From positions 1,984,001 through 2,048,000 of the forward strand of contig NC_014220.1 of NCBI RefSeq assembly GCF_000092405.1: a DNA stretch of 64,000 nt, given 5' to 3'. The notes under the pieces were generated by a model that saw nothing but the letters and a program-made list of their open reading frames with translations, made no database searches and had not been told where the DNA came from. Positions 48,406-57,618 of the stretch are shown one piece after another (the first letter of the stretch is position 1; each line of letters opens with the position of its first letter). A program made the translations under genes and the position numbers. The DNA is from Syntrophothermus lipocalidus DSM 12680. GTDB lineage: Bacteria > Bacillota > Syntrophomonadia > Syntrophomonadales > Syntrophothermaceae.

Positions 48406-48513
48406 AGGAACCAGCCACAGGTTAGCACCGGTATTATTTTTCGATTTGCCTACTGGGACACGTCCGAGTGTCATCGGGTTCTGTGATGGAAATTGGGAAG
48501 GAGGAATTAGATT

Positions 48514-49284
48514 ATGGAACTAGCGAACCGGAGTGCTATCATTACCGGAGGTGCTTCGGGCTTGGGCGAAGCTACCGCCATCAGGTTTGTTAAAAACGGA
48601 GCTAACGTGGTGATATTCGACCTCAACGAACAAAAAGGCCTGGCCCTGGCCGAACGCCTGGGAGAACACGCAGCTTTCATAAAGACGAACATCGCTAAAC
48701 CGGATGACGTGCAGAAAGCCGTGGAGTTCACCATACAAAAGTTCGGAAAAGTCGACATTCTCGTGAACTGCGCTGCGTTTGCCGCAGCTATGAAGACCAC
48801 TGACAAGAAGAAAGGGCCCCATGATCTTGATCTCTTCAGAAGAACCATCGAAGTGAACGTAGTCGGAACCTTCGATGTAATCCGAACCGTAGCCACCCGC
48901 ATGCTCGAGAACCCTCCCAATGAAGAGGGAGAAAGGGGAGTAATAATCAACACGGCGTCGGTAGCCGCCTTTGAGGGACAGATAGGCCAGGTGGCTTACG
49001 CGGCATCCAAGGCAGCTACGGTAGGGATGACGTTGCCCATAGCCCGCGATTTGTCCGAGCACGGGATAAGGGTATGTACCGTGGCTCCGGGGATTTTCGA
49101 TACCCCGATGCTGGGTCAGCTCCCGGATAAAGTGCGGGAAGCCCTTGGCAAAATGATTCCATTTCCCTCTCGCCTGGGGAAACCGGATGAGTATGCGCGC
49201 CTGGCCCAGCACATAGTTGAAAATCCGATGCTGAACGGCGAGGTAATCCGCTTAGACGGAGCCCTGAGGATGCAGCCCAAATAG
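48514..49284 (+). CDS. SDR-family 3-hydroxyacyl-CoA dehydrogenase
   Basis: The 256-residue protein has the NAD-binding GGASGLGEA, the NCAAFA segment, Ser in INTASVAAFEG and the catalytic YAASK. It is similar to type II 3-hydroxyacyl-CoA dehydrogenases (HSD10-like), including TDKKKGPHDLDLFRRTIEVNVVGTF. It would oxidise 3-hydroxyacyl-CoA to 3-ketoacyl-CoA, filling the third beta-oxidation step in place of the usual FadB-type enzyme. ATG follows GAAGGAGGAATTAGATT. Confidence 0.9.
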   Translation: MELANRSAIITGGASGLGEATAIRFVKNGANVVIFDLNEQKGLALAERLGEHAAFIKTNIAKPDDVQKAVEFTIQKFGKVDILVNCAAFAAAMKTTDKKKGPHDLDLFRRTIEVNVVGTFDVIRTVATRMLENPPNEEGERGVIINTASVAAFEGQIGQVAYAASKAATVGMTLPIARDLSEHGIRVCTVAPGIFDTPMLGQLPDKVREALGKMIPFPSRLGKPDEYARLAQHIVENPMLNGEVIRLDGALRMQPK

Positions 49285-49312
49285 CTTGCAGAAGAAGAAA
49301 GGGGGGTAATCC

Positions 49313-50530
49313 ATGCCTGACAACGAAGTGGTGATAATCGCTTCGGCGCGCACGCCTTTTGACCGCTTTGGCGGCGTAACTAAAAATGTTCCCAGCGCCG
49401 TGCTGGCAGAGTGGACGATAACCGAACTGTTGAAACGGTCCGGACTGGAACCCCAGATGATCGACGAGGTCAACCTGGGGCAGTGCCTGCTTCTGGAAGC
49501 CGGAACCCAGACCGACATCATCGCCCGCCAGGCTTTGATAAGAGCTGGCTTGCCGCAAGAAACCCTATCTATGAGCATCGACCGGGCTTGCTGCTCATCC
49601 ACGACCGCCTTGCAGGAGTCATGGAAGAACCTGATGATAGGCGAGGCCGAGATCAGCATGGCCATAGGGGTCGAAAACATGAGCCGAGTCCCATATTACT
49701 TGCCTCCCGAGTACCGGTGGGAAGGCCCCCGTCTGGGGAACGCCAAGCTGGTGGATATCCTTTTTCAACTGGGTTACGCGGGCTTTGGGGTTCTGGCAGT
49801 CGACGCGGGGGAAGTGGCCGTCGAATACGGCGTAACCCGCGAGATGCAGGACGAATGGGCCTTACGCAGCCACAAGCTGTATGCCCAAGCCGAAGCCCGG
49901 GGAATATTCAAAGAGGAGATATTTTCAATTCAAATACCCCAGGGTAAGAAAAAACCGCCGGTAATACTGGATCGGGACACCCAGCCCCGCCCGGATACCA
50001 CTTTAGAGGAACTCGCCAAACTGCCAACGGTGTATGGGAGCCCTACCGTCACTCCCGGTAACGCTCCGGGAATGAATACGGGCGCTGCCGGTGTGGTCGT
50101 GACTACCAGAAAAAAAGCTCAAGAACTGGGGTTAAAGCCTCTAGCAACCCTGCTGCGGGTGGTGAGCATCGCCCGCCCGGCCCGAGAAATCGCCATCGCT
50201 CCCGCTCCTGCTATTCAGAAGGGTTTGGCCGCGACTGGCCTGACGTTAGATGACATCAAACTCATAGAAATCAATGAGGCTTTTGCAGCCATGCCCCTGG
50301 TTTCCACCAAGATCCTGGGTGATTTCGATGAAGCTAAGGTAAAAAAGCTTCGCGACATTACTAATGTCAACGGCGGGGCGATAGCCATCGGTCACCCGGT
50401 AGGAGCGAGCGGTCTCCGGATAACCCTAACCTTAGTGAACGAGCTTCGCCGCCGGGGAGGTGGATACGGGGTCGCTGCCATCTGCGGAGGGCTGGCCCAG
50501 GGGGACTGCGCGGTTGTGAAAGTGGATTGA
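49313..50530 (+). CDS. Acetyl-CoA acyltransferase (thiolase), copy 2
   Basis: The 405-residue thiolase has the active Cys in DRACCSSTTALQE, NEAFAAMP, the His in AIGHPVGASGLR and a C-terminal AICGGLAQGD, where Cys lies in ICGG rather than CAGGG. It differs clearly from copy 1, so the two may favour different chain lengths or branched 3-ketoacyl-CoAs. ATG follows AAAGGGGGGTAATCC, 28 bp after the SDR gene. Confidence 0.92.
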   Translation: MPDNEVVIIASARTPFDRFGGVTKNVPSAVLAEWTITELLKRSGLEPQMIDEVNLGQCLLLEAGTQTDIIARQALIRAGLPQETLSMSIDRACCSSTTALQESWKNLMIGEAEISMAIGVENMSRVPYYLPPEYRWEGPRLGNAKLVDILFQLGYAGFGVLAVDAGEVAVEYGVTREMQDEWALRSHKLYAQAEARGIFKEEIFSIQIPQGKKKPPVILDRDTQPRPDTTLEELAKLPTVYGSPTVTPGNAPGMNTGAAGVVVTTRKKAQELGLKPLATLLRVVSIARPAREIAIAPAPAIQKGLAATGLTLDDIKLIEINEAFAAMPLVSTKILGDFDEAKVKKLRDITNVNGGAIAIGHPVGASGLRITLTLVNELRRRGGGYGVAAICGGLAQGDCAVVKVD

Positions 50531-50550
50531 AATGAGGGGGAGAGGTCGGC

Positions 50551-51330
50551 ATGGAATTTAAGACTTTGCTTTTCGAGAAAGACGCAGGTATCGGGATCCT
50601 TACCTTGAACCGCCCCAAACAACTGAATGCCATAAATGGTGAAATGTTAACCGAGCTGTCGAATGCTATGGACAATATAGCGGCGGACGACGAAGTAAAA
50701 GTGCTCATAATAACGGGCGGGGAAAAAGTCTTTGCCGCCGGTGGGGACATAGCGTTCATGTCGGGGGCCGATTCGCTCACCGCCGAATCGTTTATCGCCC
50801 TTTGTCACCAAGCTTTTGACAAAGTTGCTAATCTGGAAAAACCGGTTATAGCGGCTATAGCAGGAATGGCTCTGGGCGGTGGGTGCGAACTTTCGCTGTG
50901 CTGTGACATCCGCATTTGTTCCGAAAATGCCACGTTCGCCCAGCCCGAGATCAACCTGGGCATCATTCCGGGAGCGGGCGGAACCCAACGGCTTGCCCGC
51001 CTGATTGGCCCGGGGTGGTGTAAGTATTTGACGATGCTGGGAGATCCAATTGATGCAGACACCGCGTTACGTCTTGGCCTCGTCGCCAAAGTGGTTCCTC
51101 CGGATCAGCTGATGACCGAAGCCAAAAAAATAGCAGCCAAACTCGCGGCCAAACCTCCGGGGGCCCTGCGTGTTCTCAAAAAAGCTATCAACTACGGTAT
51201 GAACGTGGATCTCGCATCAGGGCTTGCTTTCGAACAGAAAGTATTCGCCCTCTTGTTCTCTACCCAAGACCAGAAAGAAGGGATGAAAGCTTTTATGGAG
51301 AAACGGAAACCCGTTTATAAAGGGCGTTAA
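50551..51330 (+). CDS. Enoyl-CoA hydratase (crotonase family)
   Basis: The enzyme adds water to enoyl-CoA. The 259-residue protein has FAAGGDIAFMSG (oxyanion-hole region), GMALGGGCELSLCCDIRI with the first catalytic Glu expected in GGGCEL, and PEINLGIIPGAGGTQRLARLIG with the second Glu region. Last gene of the beta-oxidation operon, ending before a strong terminator. Confidence 0.93.
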   Translation: MEFKTLLFEKDAGIGILTLNRPKQLNAINGEMLTELSNAMDNIAADDEVKVLIITGGEKVFAAGGDIAFMSGADSLTAESFIALCHQAFDKVANLEKPVIAAIAGMALGGGCELSLCCDIRICSENATFAQPEINLGIIPGAGGTQRLARLIGPGWCKYLTMLGDPIDADTALRLGLVAKVVPPDQLMTEAKKIAAKLAAKPPGALRVLKKAINYGMNVDLASGLAFEQKVFALLFSTQDQKEGMKAFMEKRKPVYKGR

Positions 51331-51427
51331 ACCCTAAGGTCAAGGTTTTGGCATCCTATGGAAACTGGGGTCGTGTACCCCGAGGGGGTATTTCGAAGGG
51401 GACTGTAAAAAAGGCCTGAGAAAATGC

Positions 51428-51463
51428 AAGCTGCCAGTTTCACTTGGCTGAAACTGGCAGCTT
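51428..51463. terminator. 15-bp perfect hairpin between convergent operons
   Basis: AAGCTGCCAGTTTCA (51428-51442) and TGAAACTGGCAGCTT (51449-51463) are exact complements with a 6-base loop. It lies between the convergent hydratase and activator genes; the following T-run is weak. Confidence 0.7.
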
Positions 51464-51509
51464 AAAGTTCCTCTTTGGCTTTGCCGCCGACATTTTGAAC
51501 CCTCTTCGA

Positions 51510-52907
51510 TTAGACCCCAGCACCTTTGCCGATCCCAAGCCCGTACCGTTTTATCTTGCGGTAAAGTGAAGAAACATCGATATCCAGGCGAATGGCAGCC
51601 TCCATCTTATTGTAGTCGGTCTCTTCCAAGACACGGGCGATTACCTGTCGTTCGAACTCCTCGGTCAGGGCCTTCAGCCCTTTCCCAAATGAAACCGCAG
51701 ACGCATTTGCCCTGTCGTTCATCAGCACTAAGTACTCAGGGGTTATGGTTTTGGACCCGCTCATCTCTGCAAGAATCAACGCCCTTTCCAAAACATTTTC
51801 CAGCTCACGCACGTTACCCGGCCAGCTGTACTTCATAATCCTTTCCATAGCCGGCGCGGATACCCCCATCACCGACGTTTTTAACTTTTTGTTCAGTTTA
51901 CACAGTAGATACTTAACTAACAGAGGGATATCTCCAGACCGGTGGCGCAAGGCCGGCATGTGGATCCTTACAACATTTAGCCGGTAGTAAAGGTCTTCGC
52001 GGAACCTCCCCTGTTCGACCATTTCTTCGAGGTTGCGATTGGTAGCAGCTATGACCCTCACGTTCACCCGTATCGGTTTGTTGTCTCCCAGCCTTTCCAT
52101 CTCTTTTTCCTGCAACACCCTCAGCAGTTTCCCCTGCATAGCCAAGGACATGTCCCCTACTTCATCCAGAAAAACGGTGCCGCCATTAGCTACCTCAAAC
52201 TTGCCGGGCTTGCCTCCTTTTTTGGCCCCGGTATAAGCCCCTTCTCCATAACCAAATAACTCCGCTTCCAGCAGGTTGTCAGGTATGGCTGCGCAGTTTA
52301 CCTTCACGAAAGGAAATCTGGCGCGGCTTGATGCGCTATGAATCGAGTGAGCCAGCAACTCTTTTCCGGTTCCGCTTTCTCCGGTAATCAGCACCGTGGT
52401 ATCCGGATGGTTTGCTACCTGACAAGCCAGTTTCTTGACCTTCTGCAAAGCCTGTGACTCACCGATGATGGCGTCAAACGTATACTTCGATGCGTACAAA
52501 CTGGTTATTTCCTTCTTATACACGTTTAATTCGTTAACCAGGTTTTCCATTAAGGTCTTGCCGTCCCAAACATCGAGAAATATGCTGTAGGCCAGGCACC
52601 CGACTAGTTCGCCTTTTTTAAACAACGGTATGCTGGAAGCGACTCCTTCGTACCCGTTGATCGGCCAGTAGTAACCGATTATAGCTTTGCCGGTCTTGAG
52701 AACTTCTAAAGTGCGGCTGTTAGGCGTGATCTCACTGACATGCTTGCCCAATGTCTCTTTTTCGGTGCGTTTTAGCATCTTCAGATAGGTCCTGTTGACA
52801 AACACCACGTAGCCTTGTTTGTCGACTATCATTGCGGCTATGTAAGGGACCGTCATAATAGCATCCATGAGAAGTTGTTGTCCATCCAATAGCCATCCCC
52901 CCGCCAT
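51510..52907 (-). CDS. PAS-AAA-Fis sigma-54 dependent activator
   Basis: The 465-residue protein has a PAS domain (about 15-110: VPYIAAMIVDKQGYVVFVNRTYLKML), the AAA+ domain with Walker A GESGTGKE, GEGAYTGA (variant of the GAFTGA loop contacting sigma-54), VFLDEVGDM (Walker B) and an arginine-finger region, then a Fis-type HTH (about 415-460: YNKMEAAIRLDIDVSSLYRKIKRYG). ATG 52907 follows GGGAGGGGTTAAT. It is the natural activator for the two -24/-12 promoters nearby; the PAS domain may sense a fatty acid or redox state. Confidence 0.92.
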   Translation of the reverse strand: MAGGWLLDGQQLLMDAIMTVPYIAAMIVDKQGYVVFVNRTYLKMLKRTEKETLGKHVSEITPNSRTLEVLKTGKAIIGYYWPINGYEGVASSIPLFKKGELVGCLAYSIFLDVWDGKTLMENLVNELNVYKKEITSLYASKYTFDAIIGESQALQKVKKLACQVANHPDTTVLITGESGTGKELLAHSIHSASSRARFPFVKVNCAAIPDNLLEAELFGYGEGAYTGAKKGGKPGKFEVANGGTVFLDEVGDMSLAMQGKLLRVLQEKEMERLGDNKPIRVNVRVIAATNRNLEEMVEQGRFREDLYYRLNVVRIHMPALRHRSGDIPLLVKYLLCKLNKKLKTSVMGVSAPAMERIMKYSWPGNVRELENVLERALILAEMSGSKTITPEYLVLMNDRANASAVSFGKGLKALTEEFERQVIARVLEETDYNKMEAAIRLDIDVSSLYRKIKRYGLGIGKGAGV

Positions 52908-53144
52908 ATTAACCCCTCCCTCTGGCAACCCGCTCCTAGCGCTGGTAAGCAAATGTATTTCACGTTTGCTGCATATATTCATTTAAATAGATAGAACATT
53001 TAAATAGATAGAAGTACCTTTCTGCTTCTTTCAAACAGTTCTATACGTCCATTATAGGGAACAACGACCTCACGCAGGCAACTAAATAGCACCAATTTCG
53101 CAACATTTTTTCCAATAATATGCTATGCGCTTGGAATAGAATTT

Positions 53145-53432
53145 TTGCAAGAAGCAGTTATCAGCGGTTTTGCGCTGGGAGCCAGTTTGGAGCTCGCTCT
53201 TTGTGCTGACATAAGGGTTATGGAGGAGACGGCCCGGGTTGGTGCTACGGGTGTCAATCTAGGACTCCTGTTTTCTACCCAACGTTTGCCGCGCTCGATA
53301 GGGCTTTCCCGAGCAGGCGAAATACTCATGACCGGGCGCCATATCAATGCAAAGGAAGCGGAACGAATAGGTTTGGTCCATCACATTTCTCCAGACGGAT
53401 ATGGACTGCAAGAAGCATTGAAAATAAAATAA
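53145..53432 (+). pseudogene. Fragment of an enoyl-CoA hydratase gene
   Basis: The frame encodes ISGFALGASLELALCADIRV, then GVNLGLLFSTQRLPRSIG and ILMTGRHINAKEAERIGLVHHI, the central part of a crotonase. About 85 residues at the N-terminus and 85 at the C-terminus of the normal 260-residue enzyme are missing, and the GGxE motif is altered to GASLE. No ribosome binding site is clear. Confidence 0.8.
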
Positions 53433-53474
53433 TGGCCGAGCTGAACCGTGATGTTAAAACCGAGTGCTGTACAA

Positions 53475-53511
53475 TGGGATACCGGTTATTACACGCTTCA
53501 CCGGTATCCCA
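53475..53511. terminator. 12-bp perfect inverted repeat after the radical SAM gene
   Basis: TGGGATACCGGT (53475-53486) and ACCGGTATCCCA (53500-53511) pair around 13 bases. It lies downstream of the minus-strand radical SAM gene, without a T-run, so termination is possible but not certain. Confidence 0.5.
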
Positions 53512-53559
53512 CAGCTTTCAGTCCCACCAATGGAACTAAACAGTAAATCCTCCCCTTTT

Positions 53560-54915
53560 TTATCGGTCAATGTTTCTCCTTGTTTGTTCCCAAATCCTGT
53601 CGGCCTTCCTGCCCCACTCGGCAGCGTAGGCTTCTAAGCTCGTGGCAAATTTTTCGGCATCAAGCGAAACCGTCTGGGTGCAACGGGCCTCGCTCTCCTT
53701 GACGCAGGCCGCCAACCCCCGCGGATTGTCTATAAGGGGGCAGGGACGCAGGTGGTTCTCGTTGAACGGTTGCCGCTCTTGATAAGCCAGAAAAAGCGGA
53801 TTACCGAGCGCTTCTTTTAGGCTCGTGTCCTTGATGTTGACGCAAGAATAGTGGACAAAAGCACACGGCTCTACATCGCCGGCCGCGTTGATATGGAAAT
53901 AGCGCCGTCCCCCCGCGATGCACCCGCCGGTGAGTTCCCCGTCGTTCCAGAAGTCGGCAACAAGGATAGGCTTGGTGGCCCTAATCTCTCGGATGCGCTT
54001 ACAAACATACGCCCTCTGCTCAGGAGTGGCCATAAATTCCAAATCAGACTCAGAACCTACCGGAACATAGGTGAAAAGCCATCCGAAACGGAAACCCTTG
54101 TCGACGAGCATGTCGATGTATTCGTCGGAGGTGATTTCTTCGACGTTGTGGCGGTGGTAAGTGGTTGAGAAACCGTAAATAAGCCCATATTTATGCAGGA
54201 TATCGGCAGCCCGCATGACTTTGGCGAAGGTCCCTTTACCGCGGCGCATGTCGGTGGATTCCTCGAAACCGTCGATGCTGATCGCGAATATTATGTTGGC
54301 TGCGTCTGCGCATTCTTCGGCAAACTTTTCATCAATCAGAGTCCCGTTGGTGAAGATGTGGAAAACGCTGTCGGGATGTTTTTTTGCCAGCTTTAAAATG
54401 TCGTCTTTCCTGAGGAGCGGTTCGCCGCCGGAGAAAAGGTAGAAAAATATGTTGAGTTCTTCGCCTTCCTTGACTATTCGGTCCATCAGTTCAAAAGTGA
54501 GGTCGTTTTTCTTGGCATATTCGCCCGCCCAGCAACCTTTGCAGCGTAGGTTGCAGCGGTCGGTAGGGTCCATGAGAATAGCCCACGGTACGGCATAACC
54601 CAGCTTTTCCGCTAATTCGTATTGTTTGGGGATGCCGAGCAGCACCGAGTTGATGATGAAATTGACGGCCAGACGTTCGCGGACTTTCGGATGGGTTTCT
54701 CTCAAAGTCCTGACAAGCAGCTTGTGCCAGTGAGAATCTCTGTCGGAAAGGTGTTTACCGGCAGATGCAATCTGTTCTTTATGGTTTTGGCGTATAGCCA
54801 GCTTACTGGCGATATTTAGAAGTTTTTCAATGTTGTTTTCCGGGTCTTTGGCTAGGTAATTCGCCGCTTCCGTTATCACGGCTTCTCCGACCATCTTTTT
54901 GGCGTACTCAAACAC
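53560..54915 (-). CDS. Radical SAM protein with C-terminal cysteine-rich (SPASM-like) region
   Basis: GTG 54915 follows AAAGGAGTGACTGAA. The 451-residue protein has a helical N-terminal 110 residues, then the 4Fe-4S motif CNLRCKGC in PTDRCNLRCKGCWAGEY, SGGEPLLR and a TIM-barrel core. The C-terminal part has CIAGGRRYFHINAAGDVEPCAFVHYSC and later Cys residues, as in proteins with extra clusters. Substrate unknown; related proteins modify peptides or lipids. Confidence 0.85.
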   Translation of the reverse strand: MFEYAKKMVGEAVITEAANYLAKDPENNIEKLLNIASKLAIRQNHKEQIASAGKHLSDRDSHWHKLLVRTLRETHPKVRERLAVNFIINSVLLGIPKQYELAEKLGYAVPWAILMDPTDRCNLRCKGCWAGEYAKKNDLTFELMDRIVKEGEELNIFFYLFSGGEPLLRKDDILKLAKKHPDSVFHIFTNGTLIDEKFAEECADAANIIFAISIDGFEESTDMRRGKGTFAKVMRAADILHKYGLIYGFSTTYHRHNVEEITSDEYIDMLVDKGFRFGWLFTYVPVGSESDLEFMATPEQRAYVCKRIREIRATKPILVADFWNDGELTGGCIAGGRRYFHINAAGDVEPCAFVHYSCVNIKDTSLKEALGNPLFLAYQERQPFNENHLRPCPLIDNPRGLAACVKESEARCTQTVSLDAEKFATSLEAYAAEWGRKADRIWEQTRRNIDR

Positions 54916-55133
54916 TTTTCAGTCACTCCTTTCTGCCCCTATTTTTTAAATCAAGGATGGGATGGTGCCAACCACGTCCGGGAATCTTAAGAATAAGAGC
55001 AAATAAAGATAACGTTTTCTCACCTCCTGTTCAGGGAAAGTCTCCCCAAAATCCCCAAAATCATCTTAAAAAAATTACCCCTTACCCCAATATCAACATT
55101 ATCCCCAAATTCCACAAATAACTCGCAAAAAAA
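54916..55133. other. Intergenic, A/C-rich spacer
   Basis: No gene is seen. It contains runs such as TCCCCAAAATCCCCAAAATC and the ribosome binding site of the radical SAM gene on the minus strand. Confidence 0.3.
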
Positions 55134-55832
55134 TTATGTCGCTTTTGCCAATGTCTCACTCAAAAAGTTCATCAGCAGCGCCTGCTCAGATTGGCTCAGC
55201 ATTGCCAGATTCTTCTGGAACCCCGACAGGCAGTCAACCATATGAGAAAGCCTCTGAACCCGGGAAGCTGTTTTTGCCATGCTGCCAATTGCAGCACCAA
55301 CAAACATGGCCAGCCCTATTTTCCCTTCGGATACTTCCAAAGCCACGTTTTTGAGCAGAGAAATGCTGGTTTTGCTCAAGGTTTGCAACTGCAAAATCAA
55401 GATGGTGATTACGTATGCGCAGAACACTAAGGGATTTTCGGCGCTGGACAATTCAGTCCTCATTTGTTCCACAAGTTCCTCGGGAGCGTTCTTGGTGGTT
55501 TTGTCGTAGAAGGACATTAATCTTTCTTTGAGCAACTGAAACTCCTTGACGGGTGCCATGTCTTCCAACGTTTTTCCCGACAATACGAGATTAACCAGTT
55601 GAGTAGGCGCAAACATTACCCGTGCCCGCCCAGGATACTTTTTCTCTTGGTCGACCTCGTACTGGCTGGTCAGGAATCCTTTTCTTTCCAGTGTTTTCAG
55701 CATTTCATAAGCGCTCCATTTGCTTATTCCCAGCAATTCAGCCACACGAGCGTAGTGCACGGGCAGGCTCGTAGCTTCGTAGACCTGTTTGATGATTCGC
55801 AAGAAGTCCATCTGCCGCCTGGTAACAGCCAT
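55134..55832 (-). CDS. Winged-helix transcriptional regulator
   Basis: The 232-residue protein has an N-terminal winged helix (about 5-65: RRQMDFLRIIKQVYEATSLPVHYARVAELLGISKWSAYEMLKTLERKGFL), similar to LexA/MarR-type domains. The C-terminal 150 residues are helical with a hydrophobic stretch (PLVFCAYVITILILQL) and FVGAAIGSMAKTAS, perhaps a ligand-binding or membrane-associated part. It precedes the radical SAM gene on the same strand, 218 bp upstream, and may regulate it. Confidence 0.72.
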   Translation of the reverse strand: MAVTRRQMDFLRIIKQVYEATSLPVHYARVAELLGISKWSAYEMLKTLERKGFLTSQYEVDQEKKYPGRARVMFAPTQLVNLVLSGKTLEDMAPVKEFQLLKERLMSFYDKTTKNAPEELVEQMRTELSSAENPLVFCAYVITILILQLQTLSKTSISLLKNVALEVSEGKIGLAMFVGAAIGSMAKTASRVQRLSHMVDCLSGFQKNLAMLSQSEQALLMNFLSETLAKAT

Positions 55833-56164
55833 TTAAACCTCTCCTCAAATATAAACCCCAATTTCCCAAAAATCCTGTCATAACAAATTTTAGCCCTGTT
55901 CACAGCTACTGTCAAGAAAACTCGTTTAAGCTATCGCGTTTCGCCCGCAAAAGTGTAAAATCGTGGTAGGTAAATTGAGACAGGAAGTAGCAGAAGGGAC
56001 CTCGCAGGTTGCCTCTATAGGGTAATCAAATCCCAACACGAATGTCAACAAAGGAGGGTGAGGGCGAGGTCTCATGTTAATGGTTCGACACATTGTGGAA
56101 ATGATCCTGCATGTGGTGAGGTGCGATTGCAGAAGACGTTAGAGGAATAAGGCGGTGGAAAAGC
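55833..56164. other. Intergenic region without a supported gene
   Basis: It contains a possible 22-codon frame at 56074-56142 (MLMVRHIVEM ...) with a weak GAGGT site and a GGAGGGTGAGGG purine stretch at about 56051. Nothing further is recognised. Confidence 0.3.
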
Positions 56165-56341
56165 ATGATGAAGGCGACAGAAATACCGGGTTTGTCAAAC
56201 CCTTCTTTACAGCTGGCAAAAGCCACGAATGTTTATCATGTCACTTACTCACCCGATTTCGAGATTGCCTGTCTTTATTTCTGGGGCTGCAACCTGCGCT
56301 GCCGGGCTTGCCTGTTGAAAAAGGTGGTTAGGGTCTTCTGA
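56165..56341 (+). pseudogene. Truncated radical SAM activating-enzyme-like gene
   Basis: This 58-codon frame (ATG 56165) reads YSPDFEIACLYFWGCNLRCRACLL and stops soon after. CNLRCRAC is a complete CxxxCxxC cluster motif of radical SAM enzymes, but the barrel that should follow is absent. The remaining DNA to 56410 shows no continuation, so this is a decayed or deleted gene. Confidence 0.7.
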
Positions 56342-56410
56342 CTGGACTCAGGTTTTGTCTTTGTCAAGGTTTTTACAAACCGTTCGGCTATCACGAAAGG
56401 AGGATGTGAA

Positions 56411-56833
56411 GTGGCAACAATGAATCTGGGTGATGAAGCGAGTCAGGACCAGGTGAAAGAAAAAATTACAGCCGATCCTTTTGCTCGCCACCTGGACATG
56501 CGCTTTTTAGAAGTCAGACCAGGGTATGCGGTGGTAGAAATGGCGGTGTCGGACTCGCTGTGTAATTTCCTCGGTGGAGCGCATGGAGCGGCCATCTTTG
56601 CCGTGGCCGATGCAGCCTTTGGTGCTGCCAGCAATGCAGGGGGAACAACTGCTGTCGCGCTGAGCGTAACAATTACCTATGTCCAGGCACCCCCGCCCGG
56701 AGCAGTCCTTACCGCCGAGGCCGTGGAAGAGACTAAGGGGAGGCGGACCCGGCTTTACCGGGTAAAAGTACGCGACGAAAAGAATAATCTGATCGCCGTT
56801 TTTGAGGGCCTGGTTTACCGCAAGGGAGAATAA
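56411..56833 (+). CDS. PaaI-type hotdog thioesterase, copy 1
   Basis: GTG 56411 follows GAAAGGAGGATGTGAA. The 140-residue protein has FARHLDMRFLEVRPGYAVVEM, then NFLGGAHGAAIFAVADAAFG with the family's active-site helix and SVTITYVQAPPPGAVLTAEA. Enzymes of this type hydrolyse acyl- or phenylacyl-CoA. A related but distinct gene lies at 58645. It may serve the fatty acid cluster 5 kb upstream. Confidence 0.9.
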   Translation: MATMNLGDEASQDQVKEKITADPFARHLDMRFLEVRPGYAVVEMAVSDSLCNFLGGAHGAAIFAVADAAFGAASNAGGTTAVALSVTITYVQAPPPGAVLTAEAVEETKGRRTRLYRVKVRDEKNNLIAVFEGLVYRKGE

Positions 56834-57091
56834 CGGTCCCCGGCCGTTTCTTCCAGGCAGCGTTCAATGATAAGCTTACAGAGCCTGTTCTTTTTTTAAC
56901 CTTCCAAAACCCACATTTCGCCCCCTCTGCAGGGTCAGTTAAAGAAATTCAAATATGGCTGATCGGTCAACATAATGGCAAGAGATTTTTCAGCGGCAAC
57001 CACGGGGACGGTTCCTGCGGTTGACTTTGATTTGGATGCTAAGAGCTGGCGCGGTTTAGAGATGTTCGACAGTCGGGTGCCGCCCGCCAAA
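56834..57091. other. Intergenic, possibly the decayed 3' part of hicA
   Basis: No intact gene. On the minus strand GTVPVVAAEKSLA can be read at about 56970-57010, faintly like the end of a HicA protein, but the match is too weak to annotate. Confidence 0.25.
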
Positions 57092-57202
57092 TCAAAAAAT
57101 AAACCAGAAAAACCATCCCAGCGGTTTGGGATTCACCACAAAGCCAGCCCTCTTTAACGCACTAACCACTTCTTTACCCGTGACCCTGGGTAGCCTGCTC
57201 AT
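57092..57202 (-). pseudogene. hicA: Truncated hicA toxin gene (second locus)
   Basis: ATG 57202 overlaps the stop of the upstream hicB (ATGA). The frame reads SRLPRVTGKEVVSALKRAGFVV, a typical HicA N-terminus, then NPKPLGWFFWFIF and stops after 36 residues, losing the catalytic His region. Confidence 0.75.
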
Positions 57203-57429
57203 GAGGCTATCTCTACCTGCACTTCGGCTATTTCAACGTCTTTAGTGGGCAGGGGTAAACCTTCCTGGGCTAAAGCTTCAAGGTGTCCCGCTATAGCCTC
57301 TTTGGCCCTCTCCAGGGCTTCCTCAACGATATTCCCTTGGGTGAAACATCCAGGCAGGGCGGGAACGGAAACAACATATCCCTTGCCTTCCTCATCCCAC
57401 TCCAGAATAACTTTGTAACGGTAGAGCAT
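57199..57429 (-). CDS. hicB: HicB-family antitoxin (second locus)
   Basis: The 76-residue protein has YKVILEWDEEGKGYVVSVPALPGCFTQGNIVEEALERAKEAIAGHLEAL, the full minimal HicB fold, and a short C-terminal tail without a DNA-binding domain. ATG 57429 follows GGGAGGTGTAGCAAT. Its toxin gene is truncated, so the pair is inactive. Confidence 0.87.
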   Translation of the reverse strand: MLYRYKVILEWDEEGKGYVVSVPALPGCFTQGNIVEEALERAKEAIAGHLEALAQEGLPLPTKDVEIAEVQVEIAS

Positions 57430-57618
57430 ATTGCTACACCTCCCAAAGACGCATTTCAGCCTTTAAATAGTATGCCTTGGCGAAGTAAGTCTTAGCTTTT
57501 CTATAGGCAAATTCCTGCTTAAGCGAGAGAGTTTTCTATAATAGAGACTTTTGCATAATCCGAAAAAACCAGACTCAAACAAACCGAGAACAACCGCTAC
57601 CGGCAAAATCGTTGCCAG

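Noticed and set aside
56975-57157. 60-codon plus-strand frame
   Set aside because: It overlaps the truncated hicA on the other strand, which has a recognisable protein pattern.
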